DNA from: Flammula alnicola
Taxonomy: Eukaryota > Basidiomycota > Agaricomycetes > Agaricales > Strophariaceae
Direction of reading: 5' to 3'
Assembly (NCBI GenBank): GCA_015499995.1
Contig: JADNRV010000064.1
Coordinates: 186,001-250,000, forward strand
Length of the DNA: 64,000 bases
Shown here: piece by piece, positions 22,917 through 36,300 of the stretch
How the letters are laid out: each line of letters opens with the position of its first letter
How positions within the stretch are numbered: position 1 is the first letter of the stretch
Notes under the pieces: generated by a model
Database searches by the model: none
Told to the model about the DNA's origin: nothing
The model's input: the letters and a program-made list of their open reading frames with translations, nothing else
Made by a program: the position numbers and the translations under genes

Positions 22917-23953
22917 TAGCCTGGTTCGTCGCCCATGACGGCAGCGCGATCGTCATCAAGAACGTGATCTGCATCCACGAAGAGGACAATGGTGTGCTCT
23001 GGAAATATACCGACTACAGGCCCAATGGCAGGTCCCGGACGATCAGGCGGAGAAGACTTGTCGTCAGCATGGTTTGCACTCATGCGAATTATGGTAAGCA
23101 CTGAGTATACTCTTCTTTGACCTTAAGTTTCTGACTTAATTCGTCTCACAGAGTACATCTGGAATTATCACTTCTCCAGGATGGAGACATCGAGTTTGAG
23201 GCCCGTCTTACTGGCATTCTAAACGTATACGCGCACAAAGGAGGGTGAACCCACTCCATTCGGAACCATCGTCGCACCGTGTTGGGAATTGCTCGCTCGT
23301 CGTGATTACTTACCCGAAATGTCCATACGTTACCATTTCCCATAGTCTAGTTATTCGTAGCTATAGGTACTTAGATAGTATAAATATTAGATAGTAGTTA
23401 CATCATATACTCCCCCGTTAATTTCTACACACCGGGCATCAATGCACAGTCATCAACATATGTTCAGTATCCGTGTCGACCCGATGATCGACGGCCTTAC
23501 ATAAGAACACCGTCGTCGAATCTTCCCAGTCGAAGCTCCCATCGGGTCGAAAGACAACTTCGCCGGCAATGCGTTCTTCACCAAGGACACGGCCATCATT
23601 AACGAGACAGCCCGCGCCTACGACTTCAATAAGGAGCGCAGATGGCGCGTCGTCAACAAAGGGCGGCAACACTACGCCTCGGGCAAGGACGTTGGATATA
23701 ACATCGGCGTCAAGGGCGGTGCTACCCGATGTCGACCAGGCTTGACCAGGGCAGATGGCTGGGTCGCTCAGCGGGTTGCTTCCTTGAACAACGCTCTCTG
23801 GGTCGTTAAGGATACTATGGAACTGTGAGGATGTGGCCTGCAGGTAAGTATGTTACACAGACGGAAGATGAACCAGAGGATTCTATTGGATCTTGGGTTG
23901 AGGGCAAGCTGCCAGTCGAGGACAAAGACATCCTGGTTTACGTGACCGTCGGT
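22917..23953 (+). pseudogene. Copper amine oxidase fragment, broken
   Basis: This is the middle-to-late part of a topaquinone copper amine oxidase, an enzyme that oxidises primary amines to aldehydes with H2O2. It begins at AHDGSAIVIKNVICIHEEDNG. RRRLVVSMVCT leads into the cofactor motif N-Y-E-Y, which is formed by splicing across an intron at about 23092-23150. A one-base frameshift follows (LQDGDIEFEARLTG), then a second near 23235 before PFGTIVAP. About 180 nt of AT-rich sequence comes next, then the copper-ligand stretch HSHQHMFSIRVDP, further frame changes, DFNKERRWRVVNKGRQHYA, and finally the EEPEDS-like MWPAGKYVTQTEDEPEDS. The N-terminal domains and the last part with the third Cu ligand are absent. 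It is a dead, truncated copy. Confidence 0.85.
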
Positions 23954-24668
23954 AAGTGTCGGGCACATCGCTGCATCGCACACCACTGATCGCTGTCTCT
24001 TAGGTCCGCTATATTTGGGCTGGTTAAGCCACATTCGTAGTAGGAGCTTCTGATGGCATGGGGAAGCAGTTTGGCGATTCTGTAGATCTCCGGCACTTTT
24101 AATGTTTCTTTCGTCCTCGGTTTTTACACCATACACGGGGGCTGTAGCGCCACAGCCTCGATTTTTGTGTGTGTGTGTGTGTGTCAAAATTCTTGCTATG
24201 TACTGCCGGTTTCTCAGCTTCGATCAGGAAATTATAGCCCAAACTGGGTGGATTATTGATCGTGTGAGGGCCACCGAAAATTTCCGGGTTGCTGACATTC
24301 TTCCACTTGGGTCAATCGTACTTAAGGAGGAATGTCTAATGACCAAATGAATGTTGTCAATAGCCTGTGGATCGCTAAACGCCGTATGCTTGCACTTCGA
24401 TGGGGCCTGAGATAGATCGGCTCTTTCTTTATCATTTTCTCCTGACGATGTATTCCGATGTTGATTTATTTCGAAGACTAATAAATTCTTTCCCTCGTTC
24501 AAACTTAGCCCTATGGTAAAGCCTGTAGGATTTATTCATATAAACTGGGCCGCCTTTCTCTTTCGTCACTACGTTCCATCTTATACGCCATGTCGCCCAA
24601 TTTTTTAACCGGAAAAATGTATGAGATCTCAGCAAAGTTGAACTTGCCACTTGTCAGCACCGACACTG
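23954..24668. other. Intergenic with a (TG)n tract
   Basis: No coding sequence recognised. It holds a short TG microsatellite and the leader of the next gene. Confidence 0.5.
24166..24184 (+). repeat. (TG)n microsatellite
   Basis: About nine uninterrupted TG units, a likely polymorphic marker. Confidence 0.9.
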
Positions 24669-26683
24669 ATGTCCGATCCGTTCTTCAGTCTAGGCCCTAT
24701 TATGGTAGGCTTGTATGCCGCTGGAATGTAAGATATGCTACTTCTCTTCCGAAGACATGTCTCATAGATACCACTCATCGATAGCTTTACGGGAGGTATT
24801 TCGCAAATCTCCCCCATTACAGTATCCCAAGGTTGCTGAAAGAAAGGAAGTCAATTTCTTCCAAATAATTTATTACTATTTGAAATACAAGGATCCCGTC
24901 CATACCAAGACAATCGTAAGTCACGGTACTCATTCCCTTTTTGACTTAATATCCATTGCTCATTTAATCCAAGGTGGCCGTCACTGCACTTTTCGTTTTT
25001 GTGAATGAGAGTGTAGCTCTTTATACCGGTGAGGTTCCAACTCCCCGGGTGACCAATCCTTTGGTAATCCTTGACATGGACTTCCAGTGTATTGGTATGC
25101 CATTTTGCAATGGGGAGCGCAGAGCAATCTTCCCGTTGACCATATTGCGTGGTAAAATCTTTCGAGATATATTCTTGCAACGACTTTTAATCCAACCTGC
25201 GTAGGACAATGCATGTAAGTGCATACATTTCCTCGGAATAGTGGCATAATCGACAACTTTGTAAATGAAACAGGTGCAGGTAGTCGTAAATGTTTGTCAC
25301 CTCTGATTTCTGCAGACTTTGGTCACTTGTCTTTTGAGCTAATGATTCGCTTTCTAAGGGTTTATCTATATGTCTTGTGCACAGGTTGGCGGCCTAGTGC
25401 TGCGTACCTCTCATGTTTAATACTAATCACATTGAGGATGCAGCTTCTTTTCTTGGAAGATATGGGAATGTAGGTTATATTTTAGCCGTATATCAAGAAA
25501 CTATGGGATCTGAATCCTGTCATCTCTTAGTGAGCGGACACAGGCTTTTCCCAGCTGGAGTTTTGGTATGTCTCCGAGAGTTGTCCCGGCTGTTCTTTGA
25601 GTTTACTGAAATGATGTCAGGGGTTTCTCATATTGGCCGAGCTTGGTGTGCAATCCAGAAAAATATTCTGCGTTCTTCCACTGACTCAAGTCAATCAGCC
25701 TGCATGGTCGGTATGTTACCACTGATTTTGGACATCTCTAATATTTTGCGAATAATTTTTTCAAGCGTTTACCGGAAGATCGTGTGTCCTTATTTTTTTT
25801 CTCTGGCAAGAGATGAACAACTTATCCAGTATCAATTTTACAACATTTACGCAACTCGCGAATCTGAAGGTGCGATTCGGAGAAAGATTGCAGAGTGCAG
25901 TGCTAATAGTATGAATCAAAGGAGTTGTTAATATTCCAGAATATTATCACTGTTTCCATGGACATTTCTATCACAATCAGCCTTTGCGTCTTACTCCGAA
26001 ACATGTTCCGAGCAGGAACCGGGGGGTGAGATATTTAATGAAAGATGATTTCGACTCATCAATGACTAATATTATTTGAAGCCTGGACGTTATGATCAAA
26101 AAACTGGTGAGACAGTACCCGTTGATCATTAGTCAATAAATGACTATAAATTTCTAGATTCTGTTGGCTTTGAATACATGTTTCTTTACCAGGTTGGTGG
26201 AAAGCAAATTTGTCCATCCCATCCTTCGCTGATATCTATGTCTCATGTAAAAGTCTGATTTCGACGGGTGTTCTTCTATCTGTCAGTTATTCATTCGATC
26301 TTTGATTTCCGCTTAACATCCGGAGATAGATAATTTTTTCTCCCAATTCGTCACTTCCTCTCGCCTTTGATGTTTGCGTCGGCCCAGGTACATTCTCCTT
26401 GCGAAACTCGAGATTCTAATCACAGATCCTGCCCTCAATAGTGTACTCCGCCTGTTTTCTTGCTTCTTTGAATGCTAGAAACTCGATTCGGACGGAAAGA
26501 AACCCCATCCACGAAGATACCGTGGTATTCGCTTTGCGCACTCCGGGGAATATGACCGCCACCACTCACCATGTATGTAATGACAAACATCTGACTGTTA
26601 TCAAGTATTTACTTACAAAAACCAAGGTTTCATCGGATGAAGTAATGCCTAGAAGTTGCGACAATGCTACCCAAATCATATAG
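24669..26683 (+). CDS. Probable DUF6534-family multi-pass membrane protein (model incomplete)
   Basis: Three segments fit the Agaricomycete DUF6534 family of roughly 330-residue, seven-helix membrane proteins of unknown function. Exon 1 starts MSDPFFSLGPIMVGLYAAG (24669). A second exon reads FFQIIYYYLKYKDPVHTKTI and splices (GTAAGT..CAAG, about 24917-24973) to VAVTALFVFVNESVALY. The last exon begins VYSACFLASLNARNS (from about 26440), the usual end of the DUF6534 domain. Between 25050 and 26380 there are hydrophobic segments (for example LIRFLRVYLYVLC, MLPLILDISNILRII), but I could not join all exons in one phase. It is either an intron-rich live gene or a decaying copy. The start at 24669 fits the family better than upstream Met codons. 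Confidence 0.45.
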
Positions 26684-29600
26684 GAACTCTATACAACTTT
26701 GAAGTCCAGTAATTTACGTGGTTTCTAGCCCAGCACTTCGAAAAAGTGTTTTAAATGACCTGACTTGATTTCACCAGCAAATTTCAATCAAATCTTGGTC
26801 AATTTTTCCGTTTGGCGTACTGTCTACCATTAGCAGCAGTTTGAAGAACCTTTGGGTAAATTCTTTGCCGCTAGCAAACCCGCAAAGTGGTCCATCGAGA
26901 TGGCCACACGTACTCGGACACCCAAATCTATAAATGGGAATGCACCCACCAGCAGTCCCTGTATGGGGACCACGTCGGTTAAACGTTAAAACGTTAACCT
27001 CCAATCCATCCCGCCATCTGTAGTCTCATGAGGAGCCTGAGACCTCGGTGTGAACATGAAAAATGGCCATAATTACGTCAGGTACGGATTCCTGAACGTC
27101 TATCAGGGATTCATCCAAAATTAGTTCGTCACTGGCTATAAGCGCCCACCAAGTAATTTCACAAATCAGATCCGAATCCCCCTTTAATCATGTTGAAACT
27201 TGGTCTAACCGCTCTCAAATTCTGATGCTGAGCACTATCAAAGGATTGGCGGACCGAGTCAGTGTGGATGGCTTAGTGTGTATCAATACTACCATAATTT
27301 TACAACTTTGTGTGTCTCACGACGTCAAGCTAGGTGATAGAACCCATGTAATTGGACCGGAATTAGTCGATAGTATCTTCAAAACAGCTCGAAATCAGAA
27401 AATGCGATGGAAATCTGTATAATATTATATTAGCTCTCACATAGCAAGCTTTAAACTTTGGAAATCTAGCGAGAATAATACGATAAAAGTATCCTGGTAT
27501 GAACGAGAGGTAGACGGGTTGACATTCTTCTAGACGTCAAGGACAAGGGAATACTTGGTCTAAAAGATAGTATCTGGTGGAATGTTGAATGCTGACAGAT
27601 CGAATAGGTGTGAACACAGGCCGCGACGTTCGTAATCGAGGTCTCTGCACCATACATACGTCCTTGAAGATAGACTGATCGAGGCAACGCCATGAGTTAC
27701 CACTCAGTGGGGTTTCTCACGTACCACAGGGCACGTATGGACGCAGTAGCACAGCATAGGGACTTCCGTCGCTGAAACTCAGAATGAGGCACTGTTACTA
27801 CTGGGGATTTGACGGCCTCAAGGTGGTGGTCTGCGCCGAAGGATGTGTCACTACCAGCACGGAAAATCGGGAAGAAAGCAGATACTGCCGATAGCCAAGG
27901 CAGTATTTAGGACTTGAAAGCTTCGAGTACCGACTCCGAGTGTTGGTGTCGGGGTTGCTTTCGGGTCACCGAGTCCAAGTAAGTGTGACAATTCTGTCCC
28001 TCGAACCTTTGCTAAATATGTGATACGGTATGCCATCCATTGGCTGGGAATACCGTCGTGGGTGCTCAGAGCGAGTTGACGAATTTTTGGGAAAGTTGAT
28101 CATGGAGCAGACCATCGTGGCTCAAGAGGATCCGTAAGCCTAACTGGAGTCTGGCGCAGACATACTTGAGCCGAGCGCATGATTCATGACGCGTGCGGGA
28201 TAGAGGCGACCCCCCACGAGATGACAAAGCACCACAGTCTCGTCGTCCTGTGTTACTTCTTGGAGTCCATCTCATGCCGCTGTGCCAGACTGAGAGAGCC
28301 GGATCGAAAAATGGAGTCGAATGCTAGGCTACAGAATCGTCGGAAAACCCTATTCTAGTATGCACGAGATGTCAGGGCCGGAGAAACTTGCATCCAAGGA
28401 CGAAACTGCTATTGAAAGTATTTTCTGAAACGAGTTAATTAGATTGCTGTGTAAGTGGACACCTTTCAGTTTACGTGACGAGACTGACTGGAGCTGATAA
28501 CGATATTTATGGACTTGAGATCCTACCGCCCGAGCTTTTGTGTTTAAGTAAAGATATGGACGACTAGACTCTCGTGCGTCAGAACCCAACACAAGAGCTA
28601 AGGTTCGAGAGGTCAACCAAGTTATACAACGAAGCAATGATACAAGATGAACGGTTTCGCACCTTCAGTTGTGGAAATGAGACGCCTCAATGGGCAATCT
28701 CTCACGGACTTCATGTACTGCCTTCGAAGTTCGCCCATTGGACCGCGTAATTTTCTTTATCGGCATGGAGATGCACGCAGTTTGAGTCCAGCGACAAGTG
28801 AGCATCACTGACCTCACCACAATGTTCAACTAAATCCCGAAACTGGCCGACGAGACTTGAGGCCTTGAGGCCTTGAGGAGAGCTCGGTCGTACTTAGTCA
28901 TGGAGGGGTGATTCCATCATCATATCCAGGCTTGTTAGACCCACAATCCAAGATAACACTTACGTGGTGTCAGAATTTTTTGAAAAATCCCAAGGTAATA
29001 GCGGCGATGAGAATACCCTGAATATAGCGGGATTAGCAAAGTTATGTACCAGAGAATTGGCATTATTATGTGCGAACAAAAGTGAACGAATGTTATCAGG
29101 GTTAGACTTACCAAAGAGTCGTGCCATTTCCCAACCATTTCCAAGGCATTTCCGATGAGTATTGAAAAATGGTGGCCGCCACCCTGAGGTGGCGAGACAG
29201 TTTGCGAATCTTTGAAGATCAACGAGTGCCATGGTGGTTCGTCCCGGATGGGAGACAAAAAGCAGGGAACGCAGCCCAACTGTTACTTATGCGGAGAACA
29301 CAATATGTGTTGCGGTACTGCCAGGTTGCAGTCTGGCGGCCTCACCCAAGGAATGCATGCGGGAAGTGAAGAGAGCATGAAGTTCTAGAGGAGGTAAGAC
29401 ATGAATATCAATGAAGTCTAGACTGAATTTCAAAACATTGCTTGTCCACCATCCACCGGAAAATGGTCCCTGACTGCCTCGCCCGTCGATACTCCATTCA
29501 TTCCGCCGATAGGACAATATCTCTGCCTAGACGAGCCATCTTGTTTCCGATTGCCTCCCATCACACAAAAATCCGGGCCCTGCAACACGCTTTAATCCTG

Positions 29601-29943
29601 CCTCCCATTGGGTGGGCAGTACTGTGGGCGGGAGGTGCGTTAATTTCAGCTTGTCGCTGGGTATTTCGATTAATTGGCGATTGGTAGGTAACCCTGTTGA
29701 ATAGCACTCATCCATTGTGAAATTGGTGTTGACTGTGGTAGATGAATTACAAGATACACGCAAGTTATTGGTTGTTTTGTTACATAAAAGGGAGGCGGAG
29801 AACCAAAAAAAATTCTGCAGTGTATGCTCCGATGCAAATTCCCTTTAAATGGTTACAAGCTCTTTCTTTCCAGGATGCTCCAACTGTGTCTTCATTACTT
29901 TCCATTCCAACGGGCTTTTGGACGCGTCTTCGCCCCCAATATA
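26684..29943. other. 3.3-kb region without a recognised gene
   Basis: It has many short open frames on both strands (for example 27225-27422 +, 28350-28637 -, 28935-29279 -, 29287-29517 -), none with a domain I know. A small CTTGAGGC tandem lies near 28858-28880. It includes the promoter of the prolyl oligopeptidase gene. Confidence 0.45.
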
Positions 29944-32900
29944 ATGTCGTCTTCCTTCTCAACGGTGCCTCCTACGCCTTGGACTCCCAATGCCTATCCG
30001 CCCACACGTCGCTCGAATCACGTCGATATTTACAAGAGCGCCAGTCGCGGGGAAGTGCTTGTCGCAGACCCATACCAGTATCTCGAGGAACACACGGACG
30101 AAACGGACAAATTCACGACCCAGCAGGCGGAATTTACCCGAAAGTACTTGGATAAAAACCCAGACCTTGACCGTCTTGAAGACGCTTTCAAAGATTGCAA
30201 TGATTATGCCAAGGTCCGTTAGGCGCCATTTATCTCTGAAATCGGATTCTGGCGGTATCGATATGTCCCCTTATCCAGTTCTACGCACCCCAACTTCGCG
30301 ACGATGGTCGATACTACTGGTTCTACAACAGCGGGTTGGATGCCCAGACGGGTGAGCGCCGAGTTCTTCGACATCCCACAAAGAATTCATAAAAAATGTG
30401 GTCGAAAGCTTTGTATCGATCCAAAGATAGCACACTCCCAAACCTTGCAGATGTCAGTGACAGTGGGGGGGACATGTTCTTCGATGTGGGCTCATTTTTT
30501 TCTGTTGGCACGGCTTACGTCTTGACTAACGACTGCGAAGCCAAATGTGCTTTCCGAAGATGGGACGGCGGCTCTCGCCACCTATTCTTTCTCGGATTGT
30601 GGCCAGTTCTTTGCCTATGGAATCTCTCTTTCTGTATGTTCTTTCTCCTTGTCGTTTTGTACAATAATAATTACAAATTTATACACATCGTTGTGCATAC
30701 TCAGGGAAGCGACTTCATATCTATCTTCGTGCGCAAAACCGATTCTCCCTTCACTGAAGAAGTCGATCCCAAGAACGACAGAGGTCGCCTGCCCGAGGAG
30801 ATCAAGTTTGTAAAGTTCTCCGCGATAGCCTGGACTCCCGATTCCAAAGGATTCTTCTATCAGGTCCGCTGTACGAGACTACATGTTCTCCTCATTATAA
30901 CCTTTTGCCCTAGCGTTATCCGGAGACCTCGGCTACTATCCAAGAGAATGGGACTATTGCCACGGAAGGTGACCTAGATGCCATGGTTTATTACCATCTA
31001 CTTGGAACCTCTCAAGGTATTCGTCCTTTCTCTTTCGACTGATTTACCGTCTTTAATTACAATTTACTATGCAGCGGACGATATTCTGATTTACCAGGAT
31101 AAGGAACATCCTGAATGGATGTTCCATCTTGACGTTACTGAAGACGGGAAGTACATCGTGCTTTACGTACTTAAAGACAGCTCAAGGGTAAACTTGTTCA
31201 GCACAAAGCTGGATGTCGGTCATATTCATGTCGCGTCTATTGTCTTCTAGCAAAATCTTCTCTGGATCGCAGACTTCGACCCTGAAAATATCGGTCCCAA
31301 CATCAAATGGAACAAGGTCGTTGAAGAGTGGGGTGCTGAATATGACGTGTATGCCTTGTTATACAATATTTCCGAAAGACGACTGACTTATTACAAAAGT
31401 ATTACCAACAAGGGATCTCTCTTTTACCTACGAACGAACCAGTCTGCCCCTCAGTACAAAATCGTGACTGTTGATCTCGCAAAAGGCAACGAGATCAAGG
31501 AGCTTATCCCGGAAAATGATGCTTACTTGTCTAGCATACTTAGCGTCAACAAAGACTACTTCGCCGTGGTTTACAAGCGAAACGTATGGACACTTACTAA
31601 CCTACTGAAAACATGTTCTCATCATCGCTTTTCTTTTCTCCCAGGTCAAGGATGAAATATACGTCTATACTCATGCCGGAAAGGAGGTCACCCGCTTGGC
31701 GGAAGACTTCGTGGGAGCTGCGGTCGTCAGCGGCCGCGAAAAGCAGCACTGGTTCTTCGTTTCGCTGACTGGATTTACTTCTCCGGGCACCTTGGCTCGA
31801 TATGATTTCACTGCATCTGAAGAACAAAGGTGGAGTATCTTCCGAAACACCAAACTGAATGGACTGAAAACAGAAGATTTCGAAGCCCATCAGGTACGTC
31901 CGAATCACGGGAGGATAGCCCAGATATATGTATTCTGACCCTTGCTGGGTTCAGGTGTGGTATGAGAGCAAGGACGGCACACGCGTCCCAATGTTCATTG
32001 TCCGACACAAATCGACACGATTTGATGGTACAGCGCCTGCTCTACAATACGGTGATTAATCATTTCCCCTTTCTTTCGATCACGGGGCGAGACCTATGCA
32101 TGCACTTATGAGCCTTCCCCCTCCATTGCATATAGGTTATGGAGGATTTAGCATTTCCGTCGACCCGTTCTTCAGTGCGACTATCCTCACTTTCATCCAA
32201 AAGTATGGAGCCGTTTTCGCTGTCCCTAATATCAGGGGTGGCGGAGAATTTGGACAAATCTGGTACAAGGCCGGATGCAGAGAGCAAAAGGTGTGCTTGT
32301 TTTCGATCTGTCATAATTCCAAGTATCAGTTGCTCATTACCTTGTGTAGGTCAATTCCTTCGACGATTTCATCGCCGCGACGTACGGATCTTCGTGCCAC
32401 TAATTGGGTCCTGAAGATCTTCATTGACTTTTTTCCCCAGGGAATTCCTCGTCGACAAGAAGTATGCCGCTCCCGGGAAGGTCACGATTAACGGGGGTTC
32501 GAACGGAGGTTGGCGGGCTGTATTTTCCCTTTCTCAGGACTTGTTACCCATGTCATATTTGTACAGGGTTCCTTGTGGCTGCTTGCGTGAATCGTGCGCC
32601 TGAGGGTACGTTCGGCTGTGCGGTCGCAGAGGTCGGGGTGCACGACCTCCTTAAGGTGAGCTGGTCTAGGCTTTCTGCTTTCTGTCTGATGGTTTTTTAA
32701 TGAATTCCGCAGTTCCACAAATTCACCATAGGTTTGCACCATTCCATTAGACTTACTAAGTTACATGACCTCGATCCCATAATCTACAGGGAAGGCCTGG
32801 ACTAGTGACTATGGGAATCCAGATGACCCAAACAACTTTGACTTCATCTTCCCATTGTCCCCTCTTCACAATGTACCCAAGGACAAGATCCTACCCCCTC

Positions 32901-33271
32901 TTCTGCTTTTGACAGCTGACCGTGAGGCTCTCTTTCACTCACATGACCTAACTTTGTCTGATTTTGGCTCGCAAAATGCAGACGATGATCGCGTTGTTCC
33001 AATGCACTCATTCAAATTAGCTGCAGAGCTGCAGCATTCTCTCCCACACAATCCGAACCCGCTCCTTCTTCGGGCTGATAGGAAGGCAGGGCATGGAGCA
33101 GGGAAGTCAACACAGCAAAAGTATTGTTTCTCTTCTTCGATGCTCCCCATAATTTTGTTGCTGACTCGAGCAAATGTGGATAGGATCAAAGAAAATGCAG
33201 ACAAGTGGGGCTTTGTGGCCCAATCCCTTGGCCTTGTGTGGAAAGAGCCCGCTGGGCAAGCCAATCTTTAA
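29944..33271 (+). CDS. Prolyl oligopeptidase (S9A), 745 aa, 19 exons
   Basis: This cytosolic serine peptidase cleaves short peptides after proline, using a beta-propeller gate and an alpha/beta-hydrolase domain. Exons: 29944-30213, 30279-30351, 30409-30485, 30541-30633, 30705-30863, 30914-31016, 31075-31187, 31251-31348, 31400-31583, 31645-31893, 31955-32051, 32136-32290, 32350-32381, 32441-32508, 32567-32655, 32713-32731 (19 nt), 32790-32921, 32982-33120 and 33184-33271. The total is 2238 nt, in phase. The N-terminal lid has DPYQYLEE. GYGGF and NIRGGGEFG precede the nucleophile GGSNGG (Ser588). The acid is in DDRVVP (Asp673) and the base in AGHGAGKS (His708). All three are intact. Some mushroom paralogues process cyclic ribosomal peptides, but I see no precursor peptide gene in this window. 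Housekeeping versus specialised role cannot be told without a tree. Confidence 0.93.
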
Positions 33272-36200
33272 AATCATAGTTGGCAACTGTAACTGTCAGC
33301 GAGACTCGGAGTCACCTTGGCGCAAAATGCTCTGCCCCTTTCTTGTTTATTTCTCTCTTCTTGGGTTGCAGTGGTGATGGTGTCCAATACTATGCTTTTT
33401 CTTCATATATTACCATTTCATTTTTTTATAATGGTATATTGGTGGTGGGTTTAAGAAACATTTTCCCAAGAGAATATTTTATAGAGGACCTCTAGAATCA
33501 GATCTTTATCTTGCAAGTCATTGTCAAGTACAAGTTCCCTTATATGTATGATTGATTCTTTTGACATCAGGAAAAACACTTTTGCCCCAGATCATCCCAG
33601 GAAAAATTGACTGGAAGAGCTACTATAATGCGCTATGAGGGAGTCTTGGGGCACCTTGGATACTCCTGTGAGGCCACTTTTGGACCTATGACAAGTTAGA
33701 TAAGATCAAGTTTCCCAGGCCATCCCAGAGCAACTTAGATCAATCTACACATGTCCTAGGTTACACACATCCTAGGTTGCATATTGCTTGAATTTGGCCA
33801 ATCATTCAGAAACTCAGTGTTTAACTTGTACAAAATATATGAAATGTAATTAATTAGATTAATATACAGGTTCTGAATCTAATATAGGTACAAGCAAATT
33901 ACATTATGTATCTAAGTAGGAGCTGGGTGGGTGGGGTGCTGGTGGTGGATTGCAGCGAGTGCCTGGAGGTGTCAAGAGGCAAGGGCTTAATCCAGTGATG
34001 TGCATGTATGGCACATTGAATATGTTGTCAGAGTTGGAGGTGAGCTATATGACCTGGGTTTTTTTAGGGCCGCTGAACAAATATACCAGCCCCAGATGTG
34101 CGCTGATGATGACAGCATCAAAGATGACACTGTCAAGGGGGGTAGAGGTCAATCAGTACCATCGAGAAGTTTGCTGATGTGGACATAGATGGCAGTTTGG
34201 TAGTGCTAGTGGAGGAGCAGATGAAAGTCGAGGATGGCAAAGCCTGATAAGGGTGACTGTGAGTGACGTCAGTAACATTGATGACAGTGTTGCTGCACAG
34301 GCGCGAGCTGAGTGTGATGTCAATGGGCAATGGGCAATGGGCCGAGTTTGATGAACCATCAGCAAAAGCGGGAAAAGCGGGTGAGCCTGGGTGGAAGTCC
34401 GCCGGGGCTGCCGTGAATGGCAAGCTATACAATGCCAAATATACCCTCATATAGCCTGGTCAGATCGTCACCCGCCATGTGAACGGTTTGCCAATTCATC
34501 CCAATAATTATGATCCTTGCCAATCTTTCAGCAATCCATGCGAGAGGGTTGTCAAGTTGCTTACCATGTTTTTGAATATCTACCGGCCTTGTCATGCACA
34601 TGACATGGCCTTGCCCGAGAACCACCTACCTTTTTACACATTGGCAAATTTGTACACTCTTTGCCAATTCATTCATAAGATTTATGCAGCTCCCGTCAAC
34701 TTGTCCGTTATCACGCTGGTAATTTTTACCTGCAGGATTTTCATTGGGAATGCTTGGACTGGTCGAGCCACTGACAGTGCAGCGGTCAACGGAAGCCAAG
34801 CTGCTCAAGCTCAAGCACAGGAAACATAGTATACATTATTTACATCTACCTCTTTTTAGTTGGGACTTCAAGTTGGATTCACGGACATGCCATACTTCTC
34901 AGAAGATGTGGAGGTTGCAATGGCAGAGCGAAGGTGCCATGAACTGATGTTTCTCTCAATAGGCAGGGATTTGCGTGAATGGTGCGGGAGGTACAGGCTC
35001 GGAGCGCCATGAAGATCCTGACAAGATTGAAACTCAAAGGAATTAGAACGGAGGTAGGTGAACAGAATGAACGCAAAATTTCAATTTCAGAATTCTCGTG
35101 AAGTTCGTTCAAACTCCGCCACACGTGACCGCATTTCAACAAATAAAAATGTTATCGGATCATCAGGTTCATCTTCCATCTTTCTTCCATCCTCCTTCAT
35201 TTACCCTCGCGCAAAGGGTGCATCTTCTTACGATTTATCGGATGTTACTTGAGGTGGTAACTTTACTGAGTACTCTCACTCCCTTTGGTAGTGCAGACTG
35301 CACGGCACATCGTCATTGTTCGATGGTCTTTATTCGACAACATTCACGACAACAGAGATTACCTCTACCGCCAAATGTGGGACAACAGATAGGTAGGTAT
35401 CGTTATTAGTACCCACATATGGACTGTCGAGGGACTCCGCCACTGACTCGAAATGTTCTAGATGGGATTAAATCAGTATGCGCTTCGGGCATGGGTGAGC
35501 TATTGATGCACAAGTCGTACCTTTGCTGACTCTTGCACTCTTCCTCCACCCAGCGCGATGAACCTACACAAATTATTGCCCTAACCCGCCCTCATCAGTG
35601 TTGAACCCAAGGCCGTTGACCTTATGACAGAGAGTAAGCACACGTTTGAATCGGAGCATCTTTCATTGACTTATTAGCGTTGTAGTATCCTCCAGCCGAT
35701 GCCTCAAGCGATGAAAGGCAGCGCCTGAAGAGCCTCGACGACACCGATGAAGAGCACAGTAAGCCTTGCACACCTAAACTTCCGCTTGAACCTCGTTAAC
35801 GCGTCGGCTATTCACACAGATTCACCACAAAATCTTGCGGTTGGCATGCATCGTGCGATTGGGTCTATTGTCGCACAAGTGAGTTCTTCCATTACCTGAC
35901 ATCATATCATCGGCTTACATTATATGCAGAGCTGCTTTGCAATCGGTGCAGTGTATCATCAAATTCTTCAATGAGTACGTCTGTATTTCTCCGCTGTTTA
36001 ATTATTCTGATTCCAACCTTTACCAGACAGGTATTGGCAGTATCCGACGTGGAAGATCCTGCAGTGGCAGAAGAAGCAGAATCTGACATTGCACGGTTGA
36101 AGGCGCAGCGCACCACAAAGCACACACGTTGTAAGGATTGATATGCGCATGTACTATTGTTGCTCTCACTCAATGACACCTGTTTGTCATAAGATATATG

Positions 36201-36300
36201 TACTGCTTTTATTCCTCCTGTAATCCGTACATTAAGATGTAAAAAATGCGAATTTTCAAAACCAAATGCTTGGATTGTAAATGCATAAAAGTATTGACTA
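33272..36300. other. Degenerate, TE-like sequence without intact genes
   Basis: AT-rich text with G/T-rich patches (33920-34330). Short exon-like pieces with good splice signals occur at 35590-36130 (+), for example an acidic segment near VSDVEDPAVAEEAESD. None could be assembled into a gene or matched to a family. Probably old retroelement and gene debris. Confidence 0.4.
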
